Source: Streptococcus sciuri
Lineage (GTDB): Bacteria > Bacillota > Bacilli > Lactobacillales > Streptococcaceae
Reading direction: 5' to 3'
Length of the DNA: 64,000 nucleotides
Assembly: GCF_024814375.1 (NCBI RefSeq)
Contig: NZ_JANUXX010000008.1
Span: 29,844-93,843, forward strand
The position numbers and the translations under genes were made by a program. Shown one piece after another: positions 11,263-21,176 of this stretch (position 1 is the first letter of the stretch; each line of letters opens with the position of its first letter). A model generated the notes under the pieces. It did not search any database and was not told the origin of the DNA. It worked only from the letters and a program-made list of their open reading frames with translations.

Positions 11263-11490
11263 TCACTCCTTATTCTTTTCATCACCGATACCGATAAATA
11301 ACTGAGAAATTGAAATATTAAATCCACTTGCAATTTTTTCAATATTTTTTAATGAAACATTTCGTTTCCCAGATTCTATCGAAGCATAGTAAGTTCTATC
11401 CATTCCAATTTTAAATGCAAATTTTTCCTGACTTAATCCTGTTTGTTTTCTTAATTCTTTGATTCTTTTCCCAAATACAACTTGTATCAT
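11263..11490 (-). CDS. XRE-family controller-type HTH protein of the R-M system
   Basis: A 75-residue protein made almost entirely of an HTH_XRE fold: IKELRKQTGLSQEKFAFKIG, then the recognition helix region DRTYYASIESGKRNVSL. Size, fold and position before R and M are those of C proteins, which delay nuclease expression after entry into a new host. Upstream on the minus strand there is TTGCTA, 16 bp, then TAAAAT, and the hexamer GTTGCT occurs twice 15 bp apart near 11550-11575, a possible but weak operator. A classical GACT/AGTC C-box was not found. Confidence 0.82.
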   Translation of the reverse strand: MIQVVFGKRIKELRKQTGLSQEKFAFKIGMDRTYYASIESGKRNVSLKNIEKIASGFNISISQLFIGIGDEKNKE

Positions 11491-11877
11491 TAATTCAGTC
11501 TCACTTTAGCAGATTCTTTAATTTTTATTTTAAAGATTTATGCCTATTTAGCAACGGACTATGAGCAACAAAAAATTACCTCTTTTATTAAACATTTTAT
11601 AATCATTAAACCCATTAAAACACATTTTATATTTTTCAAAAATTTCTTGTTGAAAAGCTCTAAAATTTTTCAGCTCTTTTTATACATATAAATTAAAACT
11701 TATACTATTTTTATTTCAGATTTATCTTTCATTTTTAAGCTCCTTTGCTACAGCATAGTCAAATAAATAAGCATTGTACTATGCTTATTTCCTTAATCTC
11801 CTAGCATTTATTTTTAAGCACGATTAATTTTTTAAAAAAGCATACATATTTTTCTTTTAATCTGAACTTTTTTACGC
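11491..11877. other. AT-rich intergenic stretch at R-M cassette border
   Basis: No convincing gene. It is much richer in A+T than its surroundings. The only clear structure is a 10-bp perfect inverted repeat (11765-11774 with 11781-11790, 6-nt loop) of AAATAAGCAT form, lacking a strong T run. It could be a weak terminator or a protein site. The stretch probably marks the edge of the inserted R-M block. Confidence 0.5.
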
Positions 11878-12048
11878 TATAATGAAAATATCACTATTGG
11901 AAGTGAAAAGTCCTACGTATGATGTTCAGCTATCTGCTCTACTTTTTCATTAGCACTATCCTTATGGGATAAATTTTACTAGCAGAGTAATCGCTGAATT
12001 AGTGATACATCTAAAAACAGGCTTAGGCTTTTCTTAGAAAGAAGTTTT
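11878..12048 (+). promoter_or_regulatory. -10 box and folded 5' leader of mntH
   Basis: TATAAT at 11878-11883 (poor -35) predicts transcription from about 11890. The leader then offers nested pairings: 11890-11896 with 12000-12006 (7 bp), TTCAGC 11925-11930 with GCTGAA 11993-11998 (6 bp), CTGCT 11934-11938 with AGCAG 11981-11985 (5 bp), and a hairpin TATCC/GGATA at 11957-11971. After the closing stem come 42 nt with an AGAAAG site before the ATG. This looks like a metal-responsive leader, but I do not see the conserved loops of the yybP-ykoY Mn2+ riboswitch or the M-box. Function is inferred. Confidence 0.45.
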
Positions 12049-13395
12049 ATGAAAACTCATCACACAACATCAAATATTTCTCTAAGCGAGGTCAATCAGA
12101 GTATTGATGTTCCTAAAAATGCCTCCTTTTGGCGAACCTTACATGCTTTTTTAGGTCCTGGCGCACTTGTCGCTGTCGGCTACATGGATCCAGGTAATTG
12201 GATTACCAGCGTCGTAGGAGGAGCTAGCTACAAATACCTCTTACTATCGGTTGTATTACTCTCTTCTCTCATGGCAATGCAACTCCAACAAATGGCAGGA
12301 AAACTAGGTATCGTCACTCGTCAAGATTTAGCACAAGCTACTGCCAACCACGTGCCACGAAGTATTCGCTATATTCTCTTTGTTATCCTAGAATTGGCAC
12401 TTATGGCGACAGACCTAGCCGAAGTTATCGGTTCAGGAGTAGCCCTTCATTTGCTGTTTGGCTGGCCACTACTCTTTTCTATTCTTATTACGGTCTTTGA
12501 TGTCTTCTTGCTCTTGTCCATCATGAAATTGGGATTTCGCAAAATTGAGGCTATCGTCGTAACCCTGATTTTGACGATTCTAGTGATTTTTATCTATTTG
12601 ACAGTCATCTCAAAACCAAGCATTTCTGGGATTTTGATGGGATATATTCCACAATTATCTGTCCTTGATAGTAGTGAGGTTGTTGCTGATAATACGAGAT
12701 TAACTCTAGCTTTAGGAATCATCGGAGCGACCGTTATGCCACATAACCTCTACCTGCATTCCTCTATCTCACAGACACGTAAAGTCAACTATGACAAGCC
12801 TGAATCTATCAGACAGGCGGTTAAATTTATGACATGGGACTCTAATATTCAACTATCTGTAGCTTTTATCGTCAACTCTCTTTTGTTGATTTTAGGGGCT
12901 TCTCTCTTTTACGGTCATGCTAACGAAATTAGCGCCTTCGCACAAATGTATCATGCTCTCTCAGATAATACTATTGCTGGCAGTATAGCAAGTAGCCTAC
13001 TCTCAACACTTTTTGCCATAGCCTTACTGGCTAGTGGTCAAAACTCAACCATCACAGGAACACTGACTGGACAGATTGTTATGGAAGGGTTCTTACGCCT
13101 TCGTATGCCTCAGTGGCTTATCCGCTTAGCCACTCGTTTTCTCGCACTACTGCCTGTCATCATCGCAGCAATACTCTTTGGAGATAAGGAAACAGTACTC
13201 GATGAGTTGATTGTCTACTCACAAGTTTTCTTATCAGTAGCTCTACCGTTCTCACTTTTCCCATTGATTTACTTTACATCTCATAAAAAACTCATGGGAG
13301 AATTTACAAACGCTAGATGGAATACTATTATCGCTTATGTAGGCGCTACTGTTTTGACTTTCTTAAATATCAAACTAATCTTTGATCTCTTTTAA
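12049..13395 (+). CDS. mntH: Nramp-family divalent metal (Mn2+/Fe2+) transporter
   Basis: Proton-coupled uptake of manganese and ferrous iron across the cytoplasmic membrane. The Nramp metal site is complete: DPGN in the first membrane helix and MPHN ([13 protein letters not shown]) in the sixth. About 11 membrane segments span the 448 residues. The start is supported by an AGAAAG site. It follows a structured leader and partly overlaps the bioY frame downstream. In lactic acid bacteria this gene serves manganese nutrition and acid or oxidative stress resistance. Confidence 0.95.
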   Translation: MKTHHTTSNISLSEVNQSIDVPKNASFWRTLHAFLGPGALVAVGYMDPGNWITSVVGGASYKYLLLSVVLLSSLMAMQLQQMAGKLGIVTRQDLAQATANHVPRSIRYILFVILELALMATDLAEVIGSGVALHLLFGWPLLFSILITVFDVFLLLSIMKLGFRKIEAIVVTLILTILVIFIYLTVISKPSISGILMGYIPQLSVLDSSEVVADNTRLTLALGIIGATVMPHNLYLHSSISQTRKVNYDKPESIRQAVKFMTWDSNIQLSVAFIVNSLLLILGASLFYGHANEISAFAQMYHALSDNTIAGSIASSLLSTLFAIALLASGQNSTITGTLTGQIVMEGFLRLRMPQWLIRLATRFLALLPVIIAAILFGDKETVLDELIVYSQVFLSVALPFSLFPLIYFTSHKKLMGEFTNARWNTIIAYVGATVLTFLNIKLIFDLF

Positions 13396-13411
13396 TACAA
13401 GGAACTTATCT

Positions 13412-13942
13412 ATGTCTGCTATTTATCGACTACTAATCATTAGTCTATCGACAGCGATTCTAGCTGTCCTCTCACAACTCACCATTCCTATCGGTATCAC
13501 ACCTATCACCTTACAAACCTTTGCCGTTGGGCTTATTGCTAGTCTTTTAAAATGGAAAGAGGCGTTGCTTGCAGTGATACTTTATATCCTTCTCGGAGCT
13601 CTTGGACTACCTGTTTTTTCAGGGGGAACTTCTGGAATTGCCACTCTAGTCAGTCCCAACTCTGGCTTTATCTGGGGCTTTCTCCTCTTTGCGCTTGTCA
13701 CTAGCCTCCTACCCAAAACAAATATCTTAAGTTTATTTCTTGCTAATGTTTTTGGTGATTTGTGCATTTTTGTCTGCGGTCTCTTATCCTTACATTACCT
13801 TGGACAGTTGTCTTGGGAAGCTAGCTTTTTGGCAGGTTTTCTTCCTTTTATTCCTGTCGAGCTTATCAAAATCCTCCTTATCAGCATCATTGTTCCAAGA
13901 TTACGCCAGAGTCTAAAAACAATTACCTATTTTCAATCCTAA
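13412..13942 (+). CDS. bioY: Biotin transporter substrate-binding S component
   Basis: BioY, the integral membrane S component of the ECF-type biotin importer, which in streptococci uses the shared EcfAAT energising module encoded elsewhere. About 176 residues with five to six membrane helices. Family signatures are PITLQTFAVGLIASLL near the N-terminus and the Gly-rich LLGALGLPVFSGG loop. I chose the ATG at 13412 (AAGGAA site) rather than an upstream ATG inside mntH. It is probably co-transcribed with mntH, and a terminator follows. Confidence 0.93.
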   Translation: MSAIYRLLIISLSTAILAVLSQLTIPIGITPITLQTFAVGLIASLLKWKEALLAVILYILLGALGLPVFSGGTSGIATLVSPNSGFIWGFLLFALVTSLLPKTNILSLFLANVFGDLCIFVCGLLSLHYLGQLSWEASFLAGFLPFIPVELIKILLISIIVPRLRQSLKTITYFQS

Positions 13943-13944
13943 TA

Positions 13945-13976
13945 AAAAGCCCAGTTGCTTGTTTAACTGGGCTTTT
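13945..13976. terminator. Bidirectional terminator after bioY
   Basis: A 12-bp stem AAAAGCCCAGTT with its complement and an 8-nt loop, between convergent bioY and the FemABX-like gene. Confidence 0.9.
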
Positions 13977-13984
13977 CAGAACTG

Positions 13985-15142
13985 CTAATAACGACCTAGC
14001 AGTTTTTTAATTCCTTGAATTATCTTATATTTTACAGGTCTTGGGTAATAACGAAAAGTTCCCATTTTCCGAACAATGTACCCATTAAAATTTTGCTTAA
14101 AGCGAAGTACGCCGTCAGTGCCGTCAAAGACCCCCATAATACCTAGAAAGTTATACAAGGGAATGTTGGCATCAATAGCTTGAAGCATAGTAGTATATTG
14201 GAGGAGAAAAGGTGCTGATAATTTTTTAAATTGGTTATCAGAACCTCCGAATAAGTAGGTTACCTCTGATGGTAGATAAATCATTAAAGCTCCTGCTAGT
14301 GGCACTACTTCATCTTTATAGTCTTGTGCAAAAGGTTCTAGCAGGGTAATTGCTTTTTCGATGCTTGCTTTTTCTTGTTTACTGTTAGCAGTAGTTAGAG
14401 CTGTTTGTAGCTTGTTGAGGGCTTGAGTAAATTGTATCTCAGCAACTACAAAAGCCGTTTTCGTCTGAAAGCTATCAAAAAATTGTTGGTAATAGTGAAT
14501 GTCTTTACTTGAAAATCCCTGACGTTCTCCCGTTTTTTGCACTAGCCAAGAAAATGTCTCTAATTCATGACGTTCAAGAGCTCGAATAGTGATACCTAGT
14601 TGTTTCGCTTTCTTGATATTGCGTTGACTATTCTTATTAAAAGACTTTAATAGTTGGTTGTTGTCAAGATTTGACAGGTCTTTAATATAGTGCCAATGAG
14701 GCTCACCATCTGGATACCCTGTCTGCAAACCATCAAACTGATAACCTAAGTCTACCAAGTCTGTAATCAGCTCTTTTTTCTCCTTACTTGTTGCTTGACC
14801 ATTGCTATCAAAAGTTTGATAAGTATCGTAGGGTTTGATGAGTAACTCTAAAGCACCATTTTCTTTAGCATAATCACGAAGTGCACTATAAAAAAGCTTT
14901 AAATCTTCTTGTTTTGATGATACTGGACCAGAGTTGATTTCCATACGGAGACCACCCCTCTCTGGCATGCTATAGAGAAGACCTGCCACAGTTAACTCTC
15001 CATCAGATTCCCAACCAAGATAAGTGACATCAAATCCTCGGCATCTTAGCAAATCTGCCATTTCCACCGTTTGCATAAAAGAACGCTCACTACAGCAATT
15101 GCTAAATTTTTCATAGGCTTCCCTAGATAGTTTTTTTAACAC
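13985..15142 (-). CDS. FemABX/MurM-like aminoacyltransferase (GNAT fold)
   Basis: Belongs to the tRNA-dependent ligases that add amino acids to the lipid II stem-peptide lysine (MurM, MurN, FemX). It is 385 residues with paired GNAT domains. Visible markers are the long helical hairpin near 235-265 (QALNKLQTALTTANSKQEKAS), ALMIYLPSEVTYLFGGSDN, and LFKQNF-like RFKQNFNGYIVRKMG at the C-terminus. It starts with GTG preceded by a GGGAGA site. Which residue it adds cannot be told. Alternative: a peptidoglycan bridge enzyme of other specificity. Confidence 0.85.
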   Translation of the reverse strand: MLKKLSREAYEKFSNCCSERSFMQTVEMADLLRCRGFDVTYLGWESDGELTVAGLLYSMPERGGLRMEINSGPVSSKQEDLKLFYSALRDYAKENGALELLIKPYDTYQTFDSNGQATSKEKKELITDLVDLGYQFDGLQTGYPDGEPHWHYIKDLSNLDNNQLLKSFNKNSQRNIKKAKQLGITIRALERHELETFSWLVQKTGERQGFSSKDIHYYQQFFDSFQTKTAFVVAEIQFTQALNKLQTALTTANSKQEKASIEKAITLLEPFAQDYKDEVVPLAGALMIYLPSEVTYLFGGSDNQFKKLSAPFLLQYTTMLQAIDANIPLYNFLGIMGVFDGTDGVLRFKQNFNGYIVRKMGTFRYYPRPVKYKIIQGIKKLLGRY

Positions 15143-15218
15143 TTTTTTCTCCCTGTTCTATTTTCAAGAAAATCACTTAGACGACTGTTTAAGATTTGAC
15201 TAGTAGTCTCTCGGTCTT

Positions 15219-15247
15219 AAAAAGCTTGAGTGAAGCTCAAGCTTTTT
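15219..15247 (-). terminator. Terminator of metG
   Basis: A 12-bp stem AAAAAGCTTGAG with complement and a 5-nt loop directly after the metG stop codon. Confidence 0.88.
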
Positions 15248-15248
15248 A

Positions 15249-17246
15249 TTAACCGATAATACTGCCATTTGGGACAGACTCATCCACAGTGAGGAGGGTT
15301 AAGTTACCCTCATGTTCAGCAGATAAAATCATACCTTGACTGATATATTTCTTCATCATCTTACGTGGTTTGAGATTAGCAACAATCTGAACCTTGAGTC
15401 CAATCAGTTCTTCAGGATTGGGATAAAAGTGGGCAATACCTGAGAGAATCTGACGATGCTCGCTATCTCCAGCGTCCAAGCGGAACTGAAGGAGTTTATC
15501 AGAACCTTTGACTTTTTGACAGTCGATAACCTCTGCTACACGAATTTCTGCCTTATCAAAGTCCTCAAACTTGATTTGTGCCTTGTTTTCGAGAAGTTCG
15601 ACATCTTCTGGTATCCATTCTTTTTCTTGAGCAGGTTTACCAGCTTCCATTTGCTCTTTGATGTAGCCAATTTCCTCATCCATATCAAGACGTGGGAAGA
15701 TTGGTGTACCTTTGGCAACAACTGTCGTACCTTCTGGTAAATCACTAAGTGCTAGATTTTCAAGGCTTTCTACTTCTGGTAAACCGAGTTGGGTCATGAT
15801 GGCGTTTGATGTTGTCATCATAAATGGTTGAATAAGGTGCGCTACCACACGCAAACTTGCTACTAAATGACTCATGACTGCAACCAATTGTGTCCCTCTA
15901 TCTTGTTCTTTCGCCAAGACCCAAGGTGCTGTTTCATCAATATATTTATTGGTACGAGAGATGATAGACCAGACTGCTTCTAGCGCTCGTGGATAATCCA
16001 CTGCCTCCATTTGTTCATGGTAAATAGCTAATTGACTAGCAATCTCCATCTCAAGACTACTATCAAAAGCGGTCACACCTCTCACAAAAGCAGGTACTTT
16101 CCCATCAAAGTATTTATTGACCATAGCGACTGTACGATTAAGGAGATTGCCAAGATCATTTGCCAGTTCATAGTTAATTCTTCCCACGTAATCCTCAGGT
16201 GTAAAGGTACCATCAGAACCAACAGGCAAACTTCTCATGAGATAGTAGCGTAATGCATCAAGCCCATAGCGTTCTACCAGCATTTCAGGATAAATGACAT
16301 TTCCCTTAGACTTAGACATCTTGCCATCTTGCATGATATACCAGCCGTGTGCCACCAAACGCTTTGGAATCGGTTGACCCAGCGCATGTAAGAAGATTGG
16401 CCAGTAGATGGAATGGAAACGCAGAATATCCTTTCCTACCATGTGAATATCTGCAGGCCAAAATTTTTCCACACGATTTTCAAGATCGTTTTCAAAACCA
16501 AGTGCTGTATAGTAATTAAAGAGAGCATCTAACCAAACATACATAATATGCTTAGGATTGCTTGGTACAGGTACTCCCCAAGTAAAGCTCGTTCGAGAGA
16601 CTGCTAAATCTTCCAACCCTGGCTCAATAAAGTTTTTAATCATTTCATTCATGCGACCATTTGGTGTGATGAAGTCTGGATGTTCTTTGTAAAATTCTAG
16701 AAGCCAATCAGCATATTTGCCCATGCGAAAGAAGTAAGACTCTTCAGAAACCCACTCAACAGTATGGCCGCTAGGTGCTATGCCACCTATCACCTTACCG
16801 TTTTCATCACGAAAAACCTCAGCCAACTGATTTTCAGTGAAAAACTCCTCATCAGAGACCGAATACCAACCTGAATATTCGCCAAGATAAATATCATCTT
16901 GTGCTAGTAATTTCTCAAAAATACGCTGAACTGCCTTTTCATGCTCAGGATTAGTCGTACGATAAAAAACGTCGTAAGAAATATCCAATAACTTCCAAAG
17001 TTCTTGGATACTTTTTGCCATGCCATCCACGTAAGTCTGTGGGGCAACTCCCGCCTCTTTTGCTTTTTCTTGTATCTTTTGTCCATGCTCATCAACTCCG
17101 GTCAGATAGTAAACATCATAACCCAAAAGACGCTTATAGCGTGCTTGAACATCGCAAGCAATCGTTGTATAAGCAGAACCAATATGAAGCTTACCTGAAG
17201 GGTAGTAGATCGGAGTCGTAATGTAAAATGATTTTTTTTCTGTCAT
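15249..17246 (-). CDS. metG: Methionyl-tRNA synthetase
   Basis: Class I synthetase charging initiator and elongator tRNA(Met). HIGH-type signature KLHIGS near residue 20, KMSKS loop ([10 protein letters not shown]) near 300, anticodon-binding helices after it, and a C-terminal Trbp111-like tRNA-binding OB domain ([11 protein letters not shown] onward, last 110 residues). The 665-residue length is typical of Gram-positive dimeric enzymes. I chose the ATG at 17246 with an AAAGGA site; the frame continues five codons upstream. It has its own hairpin terminator. No T-box is present. Confidence 0.97.
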   Translation of the reverse strand: MTEKKSFYITTPIYYPSGKLHIGSAYTTIACDVQARYKRLLGYDVYYLTGVDEHGQKIQEKAKEAGVAPQTYVDGMAKSIQELWKLLDISYDVFYRTTNPEHEKAVQRIFEKLLAQDDIYLGEYSGWYSVSDEEFFTENQLAEVFRDENGKVIGGIAPSGHTVEWVSEESYFFRMGKYADWLLEFYKEHPDFITPNGRMNEMIKNFIEPGLEDLAVSRTSFTWGVPVPSNPKHIMYVWLDALFNYYTALGFENDLENRVEKFWPADIHMVGKDILRFHSIYWPIFLHALGQPIPKRLVAHGWYIMQDGKMSKSKGNVIYPEMLVERYGLDALRYYLMRSLPVGSDGTFTPEDYVGRINYELANDLGNLLNRTVAMVNKYFDGKVPAFVRGVTAFDSSLEMEIASQLAIYHEQMEAVDYPRALEAVWSIISRTNKYIDETAPWVLAKEQDRGTQLVAVMSHLVASLRVVAHLIQPFMMTTSNAIMTQLGLPEVESLENLALSDLPEGTTVVAKGTPIFPRLDMDEEIGYIKEQMEAGKPAQEKEWIPEDVELLENKAQIKFEDFDKAEIRVAEVIDCQKVKGSDKLLQFRLDAGDSEHRQILSGIAHFYPNPEELIGLKVQIVANLKPRKMMKKYISQGMILSAEHEGNLTLLTVDESVPNGSIIG

Positions 17247-17357
17247 GATAATCCTTTCCAAGCAAATGGGCTTGCCTTTCTGCTCTATTATAACATAAAA
17301 AGAGAGATTTTGCGAGATAGAAAAAGAGAAGAAAGATACTCCAAATAGGAAATGAAG

Positions 17358-17993
17358 CTATTCATAAGCAACAACATCCAATTGACCATTGCTATACTCA
17401 GCAATAAAGATCTGAGAAACATCAGTATAGCCCTCTTCTGCTAACTTATCTAAAAGCCAGCTCTCGCTTTTATCCATACTATCTAAAATATCTTGTTGAA
17501 TGACACCATCTGTTACCAGCGGATACTTAGGATTTTCCTCCCCTGCTTGCACTACGATAAGCTGACCATTTTGCTCTAGCACTGCCCGCTTAACATCCTT
17601 AATTTTAAAAATTCCCTGTCCGCGAAGTTTAAGTGCCACATCTGATGCAGATAAACCTGCACTACGACTAGCCTCAACATCCAAAATACCTCGTTTGATG
17701 AGAACAATAGGCTTTCCGTCCACTACTCGTTTGACAAAGGCAGAGTTCGTTTTTAGCCACTTTAGAGACAAGACCAAGACTGTCCAGATAAGTAGGATAA
17801 TACAATATTGCAAAATGGAGATGGCTGGACTGTAAATGACACCACCAATAATGCCTCCCAACACATAGTTTTGTATCTGATCGCTAGCTGAAGTTGGTGC
17901 TAGATTACTCTTTCCAGAAATATTGATAACCAAAATTAGCGATAGTAAACCTATAAACAATTTAATAGCGACATCCATATAATTCAAGGTCAT
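17358..17993 (-). CDS. DUF421 (YetF-like) membrane protein
   Basis: A 211-residue protein with about three membrane helices in the first 90 residues and a soluble C-terminal DUF421 domain containing the family stretch GKPIVLIKRGILD and SASDVALKLRGQGI. Its start overlaps the stop of the upstream DUF3290 gene by 4 nt (ATGA), so the pair is translationally coupled. The family is widespread in Firmicutes; no biochemical role is established that I can assign. Confidence 0.85.
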   Translation of the reverse strand: MTLNYMDVAIKLFIGLLSLILVINISGKSNLAPTSASDQIQNYVLGGIIGGVIYSPAISILQYCIILLIWTVLVLSLKWLKTNSAFVKRVVDGKPIVLIKRGILDVEASRSAGLSASDVALKLRGQGIFKIKDVKRAVLEQNGQLIVVQAGEENPKYPLVTDGVIQQDILDSMDKSESWLLDKLAEEGYTDVSQIFIAEYSNGQLDVVAYE

Positions 17994-18442
17994 TTATCAA
18001 CCTCCACAAGTTCTACATCTGCATTGACTAGCTTTATTTTTTCTAACAAATAAGTATCTACTTCGCTACCCGAAATCGCACGATAAAACTGTTTTCCCAC
18101 TTTGAGAATGGCGCCATCTGTCTCTGCTGAGGTATTGACATAAACTTTGGACTTGTCTACCCCCAGTTCTTTTGAGACAACTTCAATAAAATGAAGCGAG
18201 GTTCGGTATTGATTGTCCGAAGCACTATGTGTCTGAAAATTGCTGATACTAATACAGAGCACAAGTCCCATGATAAGCACAAGGATAATGACCAACTCGC
18301 GATACTTGCTATCTTTTTTGTGCCTATAAGCCTGAACAGAAGAGACCATCGTCGCTAGTAAAAGTAAAAGAAAAAAGCCCATCATCAGCCAGTTACTGGA
18401 ACTAATTTGACTTAAGACATAATCGTAAGAATAAAATTTCAT
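17990..18442 (-). CDS. DUF3290 membrane protein
   Basis: A 150-residue protein with two N-terminal membrane helices (about 17-34 and 48-68) and a small soluble domain (KELGVDKSKVYVNTS and on). This matches DUF3290, which commonly pairs with a DUF421 protein as here. The two probably form one membrane complex; function unknown. Confidence 0.82.
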   Translation of the reverse strand: MKFYSYDYVLSQISSSNWLMMGFFLLLLLATMVSSVQAYRHKKDSKYRELVIILVLIMGLVLCISISNFQTHSASDNQYRTSLHFIEVVSKELGVDKSKVYVNTSAETDGAILKVGKQFYRAISGSEVDTYLLEKIKLVNADVELVEVDK

Positions 18443-18510
18443 AGCCTTATTATAAAAAATATTCGCTTCGTTTTCAAGGCCCCTACAGCTTTGATAGACT
18501 TATCATTTTT

Positions 18511-18900
18511 TTAATACTTGGGTTTACTTGCTCGTAATTTTTCGTGTTTTAACCATGTGGCAATCTTGCTAGCAAGTTCTTTAGTCATTTCAAAAGCGCC
18601 AGCAATTTGTTCTTTACTAATACCGTCAACATGAACACCTGAGGTAATCACACAATTTTGTGGCAACAGCTCTGCTATTTCTTCCAAAAGAACATCAGCC
18701 AAGACGTCATCTTTATGAAAACGTCCTGAATGACTTGGAAAACGCACCACTTGCTTGTCCGCATTTTCTTGACAATAGGTGGTCACCGTACCAATATGAG
18801 GATGGCTTCCACCTGTCAATTGAATAAACAAGTCAGCGCCAATATAGTCAACTTGCGCTTGAATAGAATACCCATAGTCTGTCACTTCAAATATTGCCAT
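18511..18900 (-). CDS. lpdD: LpdD-like small protein of gallate decarboxylase cluster
   Basis: A 129-residue protein resembling LpdD/YclD, the third component of non-oxidative hydroxyarylic acid decarboxylase operons. The family is described as a prenylated-flavin chaperone-like domain. Visible conserved stretches are GGSHPHIGTV and VITSGVHVDGIS. The ATG follows the UbiX-like stop with no spacer, so translation is coupled. Its role, probably assisting cofactor insertion into LpdC, is inferred from family and context. Confidence 0.82.
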   Translation of the reverse strand: MAIFEVTDYGYSIQAQVDYIGADLFIQLTGGSHPHIGTVTTYCQENADKQVVRFPSHSGRFHKDDVLADVLLEEIAELLPQNCVITSGVHVDGISKEQIAGAFEMTKELASKIATWLKHEKLRASKPKY

Positions 18901-19470
18901 CTAATCACCATCCCAACGTCCATCATAATCATTATGGATATGTAAAGCATCTAACAACTTAGCAGTATTGTGATCAATAATATCTTGTAAAGTTTTAGGA
19001 TGATTGTAAAAAGCTGGCACAGGCGGAATGACCTGCACACCCATCCGTGATAATTTTGTCAAATTTTCCAAATGAATCGTATTTAACGGTGTCTCACGTG
19101 GGACAATGATGAGTTTACGTTGTTCTTTTAAAGCCACATCAGCTGCACGACCGATTAGATTGTCTGAAAAACCGCAAGCAATACCTGCAACAGTTTTCAT
19201 GGAAGCTGGAACAATCACCATGCCATCTGTCAAGAATGACCCAGAAGCAATTCTAGCACCCAAATCTTTGTTAGAATAAAGCACATCACACAAACTAGCG
19301 AATGCATCACGTGGCATATTTAACTCCAATTGTAAATTCTCGTGTGCCCAATCAGACACAATGACATGTGTCTCAATTTCGGGATATTCCTTAAATTTTC
19401 TTAATAAATTGATAGCATAGATTGTGCCTGAAGCACCAGAAATAGCTACCACAATACGCTTTTTGTTCAT
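18901..19470 (-). CDS. lpdB: UbiX-like flavin prenyltransferase
   Basis: Makes prenylated FMN from FMN and dimethylallyl phosphate, the cofactor needed by the UbiD-type decarboxylase next door. The flavin-binding start VAISGASGTIYAINLL and the segment IVPRETPLNTIHLENL are characteristic. It is 189 residues from the ATG at 19470, which has an AGAGGT site; an earlier in-frame ATG at 19497 has none. It lies 148 nt after lpdC in the same direction. In the lactic acid bacteria prototype this protein is LpdB. Confidence 0.93.
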   Translation of the reverse strand: MNKKRIVVAISGASGTIYAINLLRKFKEYPEIETHVIVSDWAHENLQLELNMPRDAFASLCDVLYSNKDLGARIASGSFLTDGMVIVPASMKTVAGIACGFSDNLIGRAADVALKEQRKLIIVPRETPLNTIHLENLTKLSRMGVQVIPPVPAFYNHPKTLQDIIDHNTAKLLDALHIHNDYDGRWDGD

Positions 19471-19618
19471 AAATACCTCTTGTTTATAAATGTTCATCTA
19501 CTACGATGACAATCAAAATAAAAGGATGGAAAAATTCCTCTCCAACCTCTTAGAAACATTTTCTTGTTCCTACTCAATTTTTCAAGCAAAGATAAACATT
19601 ATGTTAGTAAAATAGCCA

Positions 19619-21094
19619 TCAATCTAAATATTTTTTCCAATCAGAAACTTCTTTAAATTTAGCACGTTCAAACTCACCTTTCATGTCAAATGGAACAGTA
19701 CCATCAAGGACAAGTTTAGATGACATTCCACGGACACGAATGTGTTCAGGGGAATATTCCGGACGCTCAGATGGATCAAGTGGATGGTTACGCATACCTT
19801 CCAATGTCATAATATCTTTGTGGGCTTGGAAACGTGTATTAATAGTCCACATGACATCATTCATATCAAAAATATCCACGTCCTCATCAACCAAAATAAC
19901 GGTTTTTAATTCTTTAAATGAAGAAAAGGCTAGTAACGCTGCTTGCCGTTGAATCCCTTCGTCGGCAGGATTTTCTTTGCGGATTTGCATGATGGTCATG
20001 AACTTTCCACCTCCAGCTGGTGGATTGTAAACATTAAGTACTTTACCAGGAATAGCTTTCTCAACCAGGTTAAGGATAGAAGCTTCTGTTGGGATACCTG
20101 CCATTGACACGTGTTCTTCAGAAGGTCCAATTGTAGTTTGCATAATTGGATTGTCTTTACGGTGAGTAACGGCTTTAACTTTAATGATATTCAAGGCTGG
20201 GTTAGCAGGACCATTGTAGCCTGGAAATTCAGGCATAGCGTGCCCTGTATGTGTATTGATATCTTCTTGAATTGTTTCATTTGGAAGGATTTCACCTTCA
20301 ATGATAAATTCAGAACGTGCAATACCCACTTCATCAACAGCGATAGAATCAACCAACTGTACTGGTTCGTTACGAAGGCTACCTGCAACCCAGAGTTCGT
20401 TATAACCAAGTGGAGTTGTTGGAGGTTCAAATGTTGCCCCAATTAAGATAGCAGGGTCAAGACCAATATTAATTGTAATTGGCATTGGTTTGTTCAGTTT
20501 TTGATATTCTGACAAGAAAGCACCAATGTGACGACCACCAGGCATGATATAAATACCAATAGTATCTTTATCTTCCAAAACCATACGGTGAATTGTAACG
20601 TCACTCATTGATTTATCTGGCGTTGAACCATAAACCAAACCAGCTGTGATGTAAGGTCCTGCATCATATTCTGTATTTGTTGGCGCAGCAATGAGCTTAC
20701 GAATATCAAAATCATCATCAGTTGCTAAGTGAACAACTTCTTGAGCAGGTGCTTGGTTCTTAGAAACCTTAATCGGTTTCACGGGGTTTTCAACAGCCTG
20801 ATTTAAAAGATGTCCAAGCTCTTTGTAATCATGATGAAGAATATGACCAACACGTTTACGGCTTGCCATTGTACCAATATTGACACGAACATTAGGGAAT
20901 CCCTTAATGTTATTGAAGGTCATTGCTGGACCTTCTTGAGTTGGACGTTCTACAGTACCTCCAGCTCCGATATAACGATAAACACCAGAAATTTCAGCGT
21001 TTGGATCGATTTCAACATTCGTTTCATGGTATTGTCCTGGAATTTCTTTCAGTTCTTCCAAGACTTTACGCAAATCATAAGGTTGTTCTGACAT
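19619..21094 (-). CDS. lpdC: Gallate/protocatechuate decarboxylase, UbiD family
   Basis: Catalytic subunit of the prenyl-FMN-dependent decarboxylase that converts gallate to pyrogallol (and protocatechuate to catechol). Its 491 residues look very close, from memory, to Lactobacillus plantarum LpdC throughout: SGVYRYIGAGGTVERPTQEG near residue 35, DVTIHRMVLEDKD, IYIMPGGRHIGAF, THRKDNPIMQTTIGPSEEH and a DVDIFDMNDV stretch. An AGAAGGAAG site precedes the ATG. The LysR gene lies 82 nt upstream in the same direction. Gallate decarboxylation is a trait linked to tannin-tolerant streptococci such as S. gallolyticus. Substrate is inferred from similarity. Confidence 0.92.
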   Translation of the reverse strand: MSEQPYDLRKVLEELKEIPGQYHETNVEIDPNAEISGVYRYIGAGGTVERPTQEGPAMTFNNIKGFPNVRVNIGTMASRKRVGHILHHDYKELGHLLNQAVENPVKPIKVSKNQAPAQEVVHLATDDDFDIRKLIAAPTNTEYDAGPYITAGLVYGSTPDKSMSDVTIHRMVLEDKDTIGIYIMPGGRHIGAFLSEYQKLNKPMPITINIGLDPAILIGATFEPPTTPLGYNELWVAGSLRNEPVQLVDSIAVDEVGIARSEFIIEGEILPNETIQEDINTHTGHAMPEFPGYNGPANPALNIIKVKAVTHRKDNPIMQTTIGPSEEHVSMAGIPTEASILNLVEKAIPGKVLNVYNPPAGGGKFMTIMQIRKENPADEGIQRQAALLAFSSFKELKTVILVDEDVDIFDMNDVMWTINTRFQAHKDIMTLEGMRNHPLDPSERPEYSPEHIRVRGMSSKLVLDGTVPFDMKGEFERAKFKEVSDWKKYLD

Positions 21095-21176
21095 AAGATT
21101 TACTTCCTTCTTAAAGATTTCATATTAAAAGTGTAAACCTCCAATCACCGATAAACAATTCAAGTTAGGCATTTTC

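Noticed and set aside
11491..11600. Classical C-boxes upstream of the controller gene
   Set aside because: No paired GACT/AGTC sites; only a weak repeated GTTGCT.
11878..12048. Possible yybP-ykoY manganese riboswitch before mntH
   Set aside because: The conserved purine-rich loops of that class are not present, so I report only an unclassified fold.
15143..17357. T-box leader for metG (or lysS)
   Set aside because: The 5' regions are too short and lack the T-box sequence.
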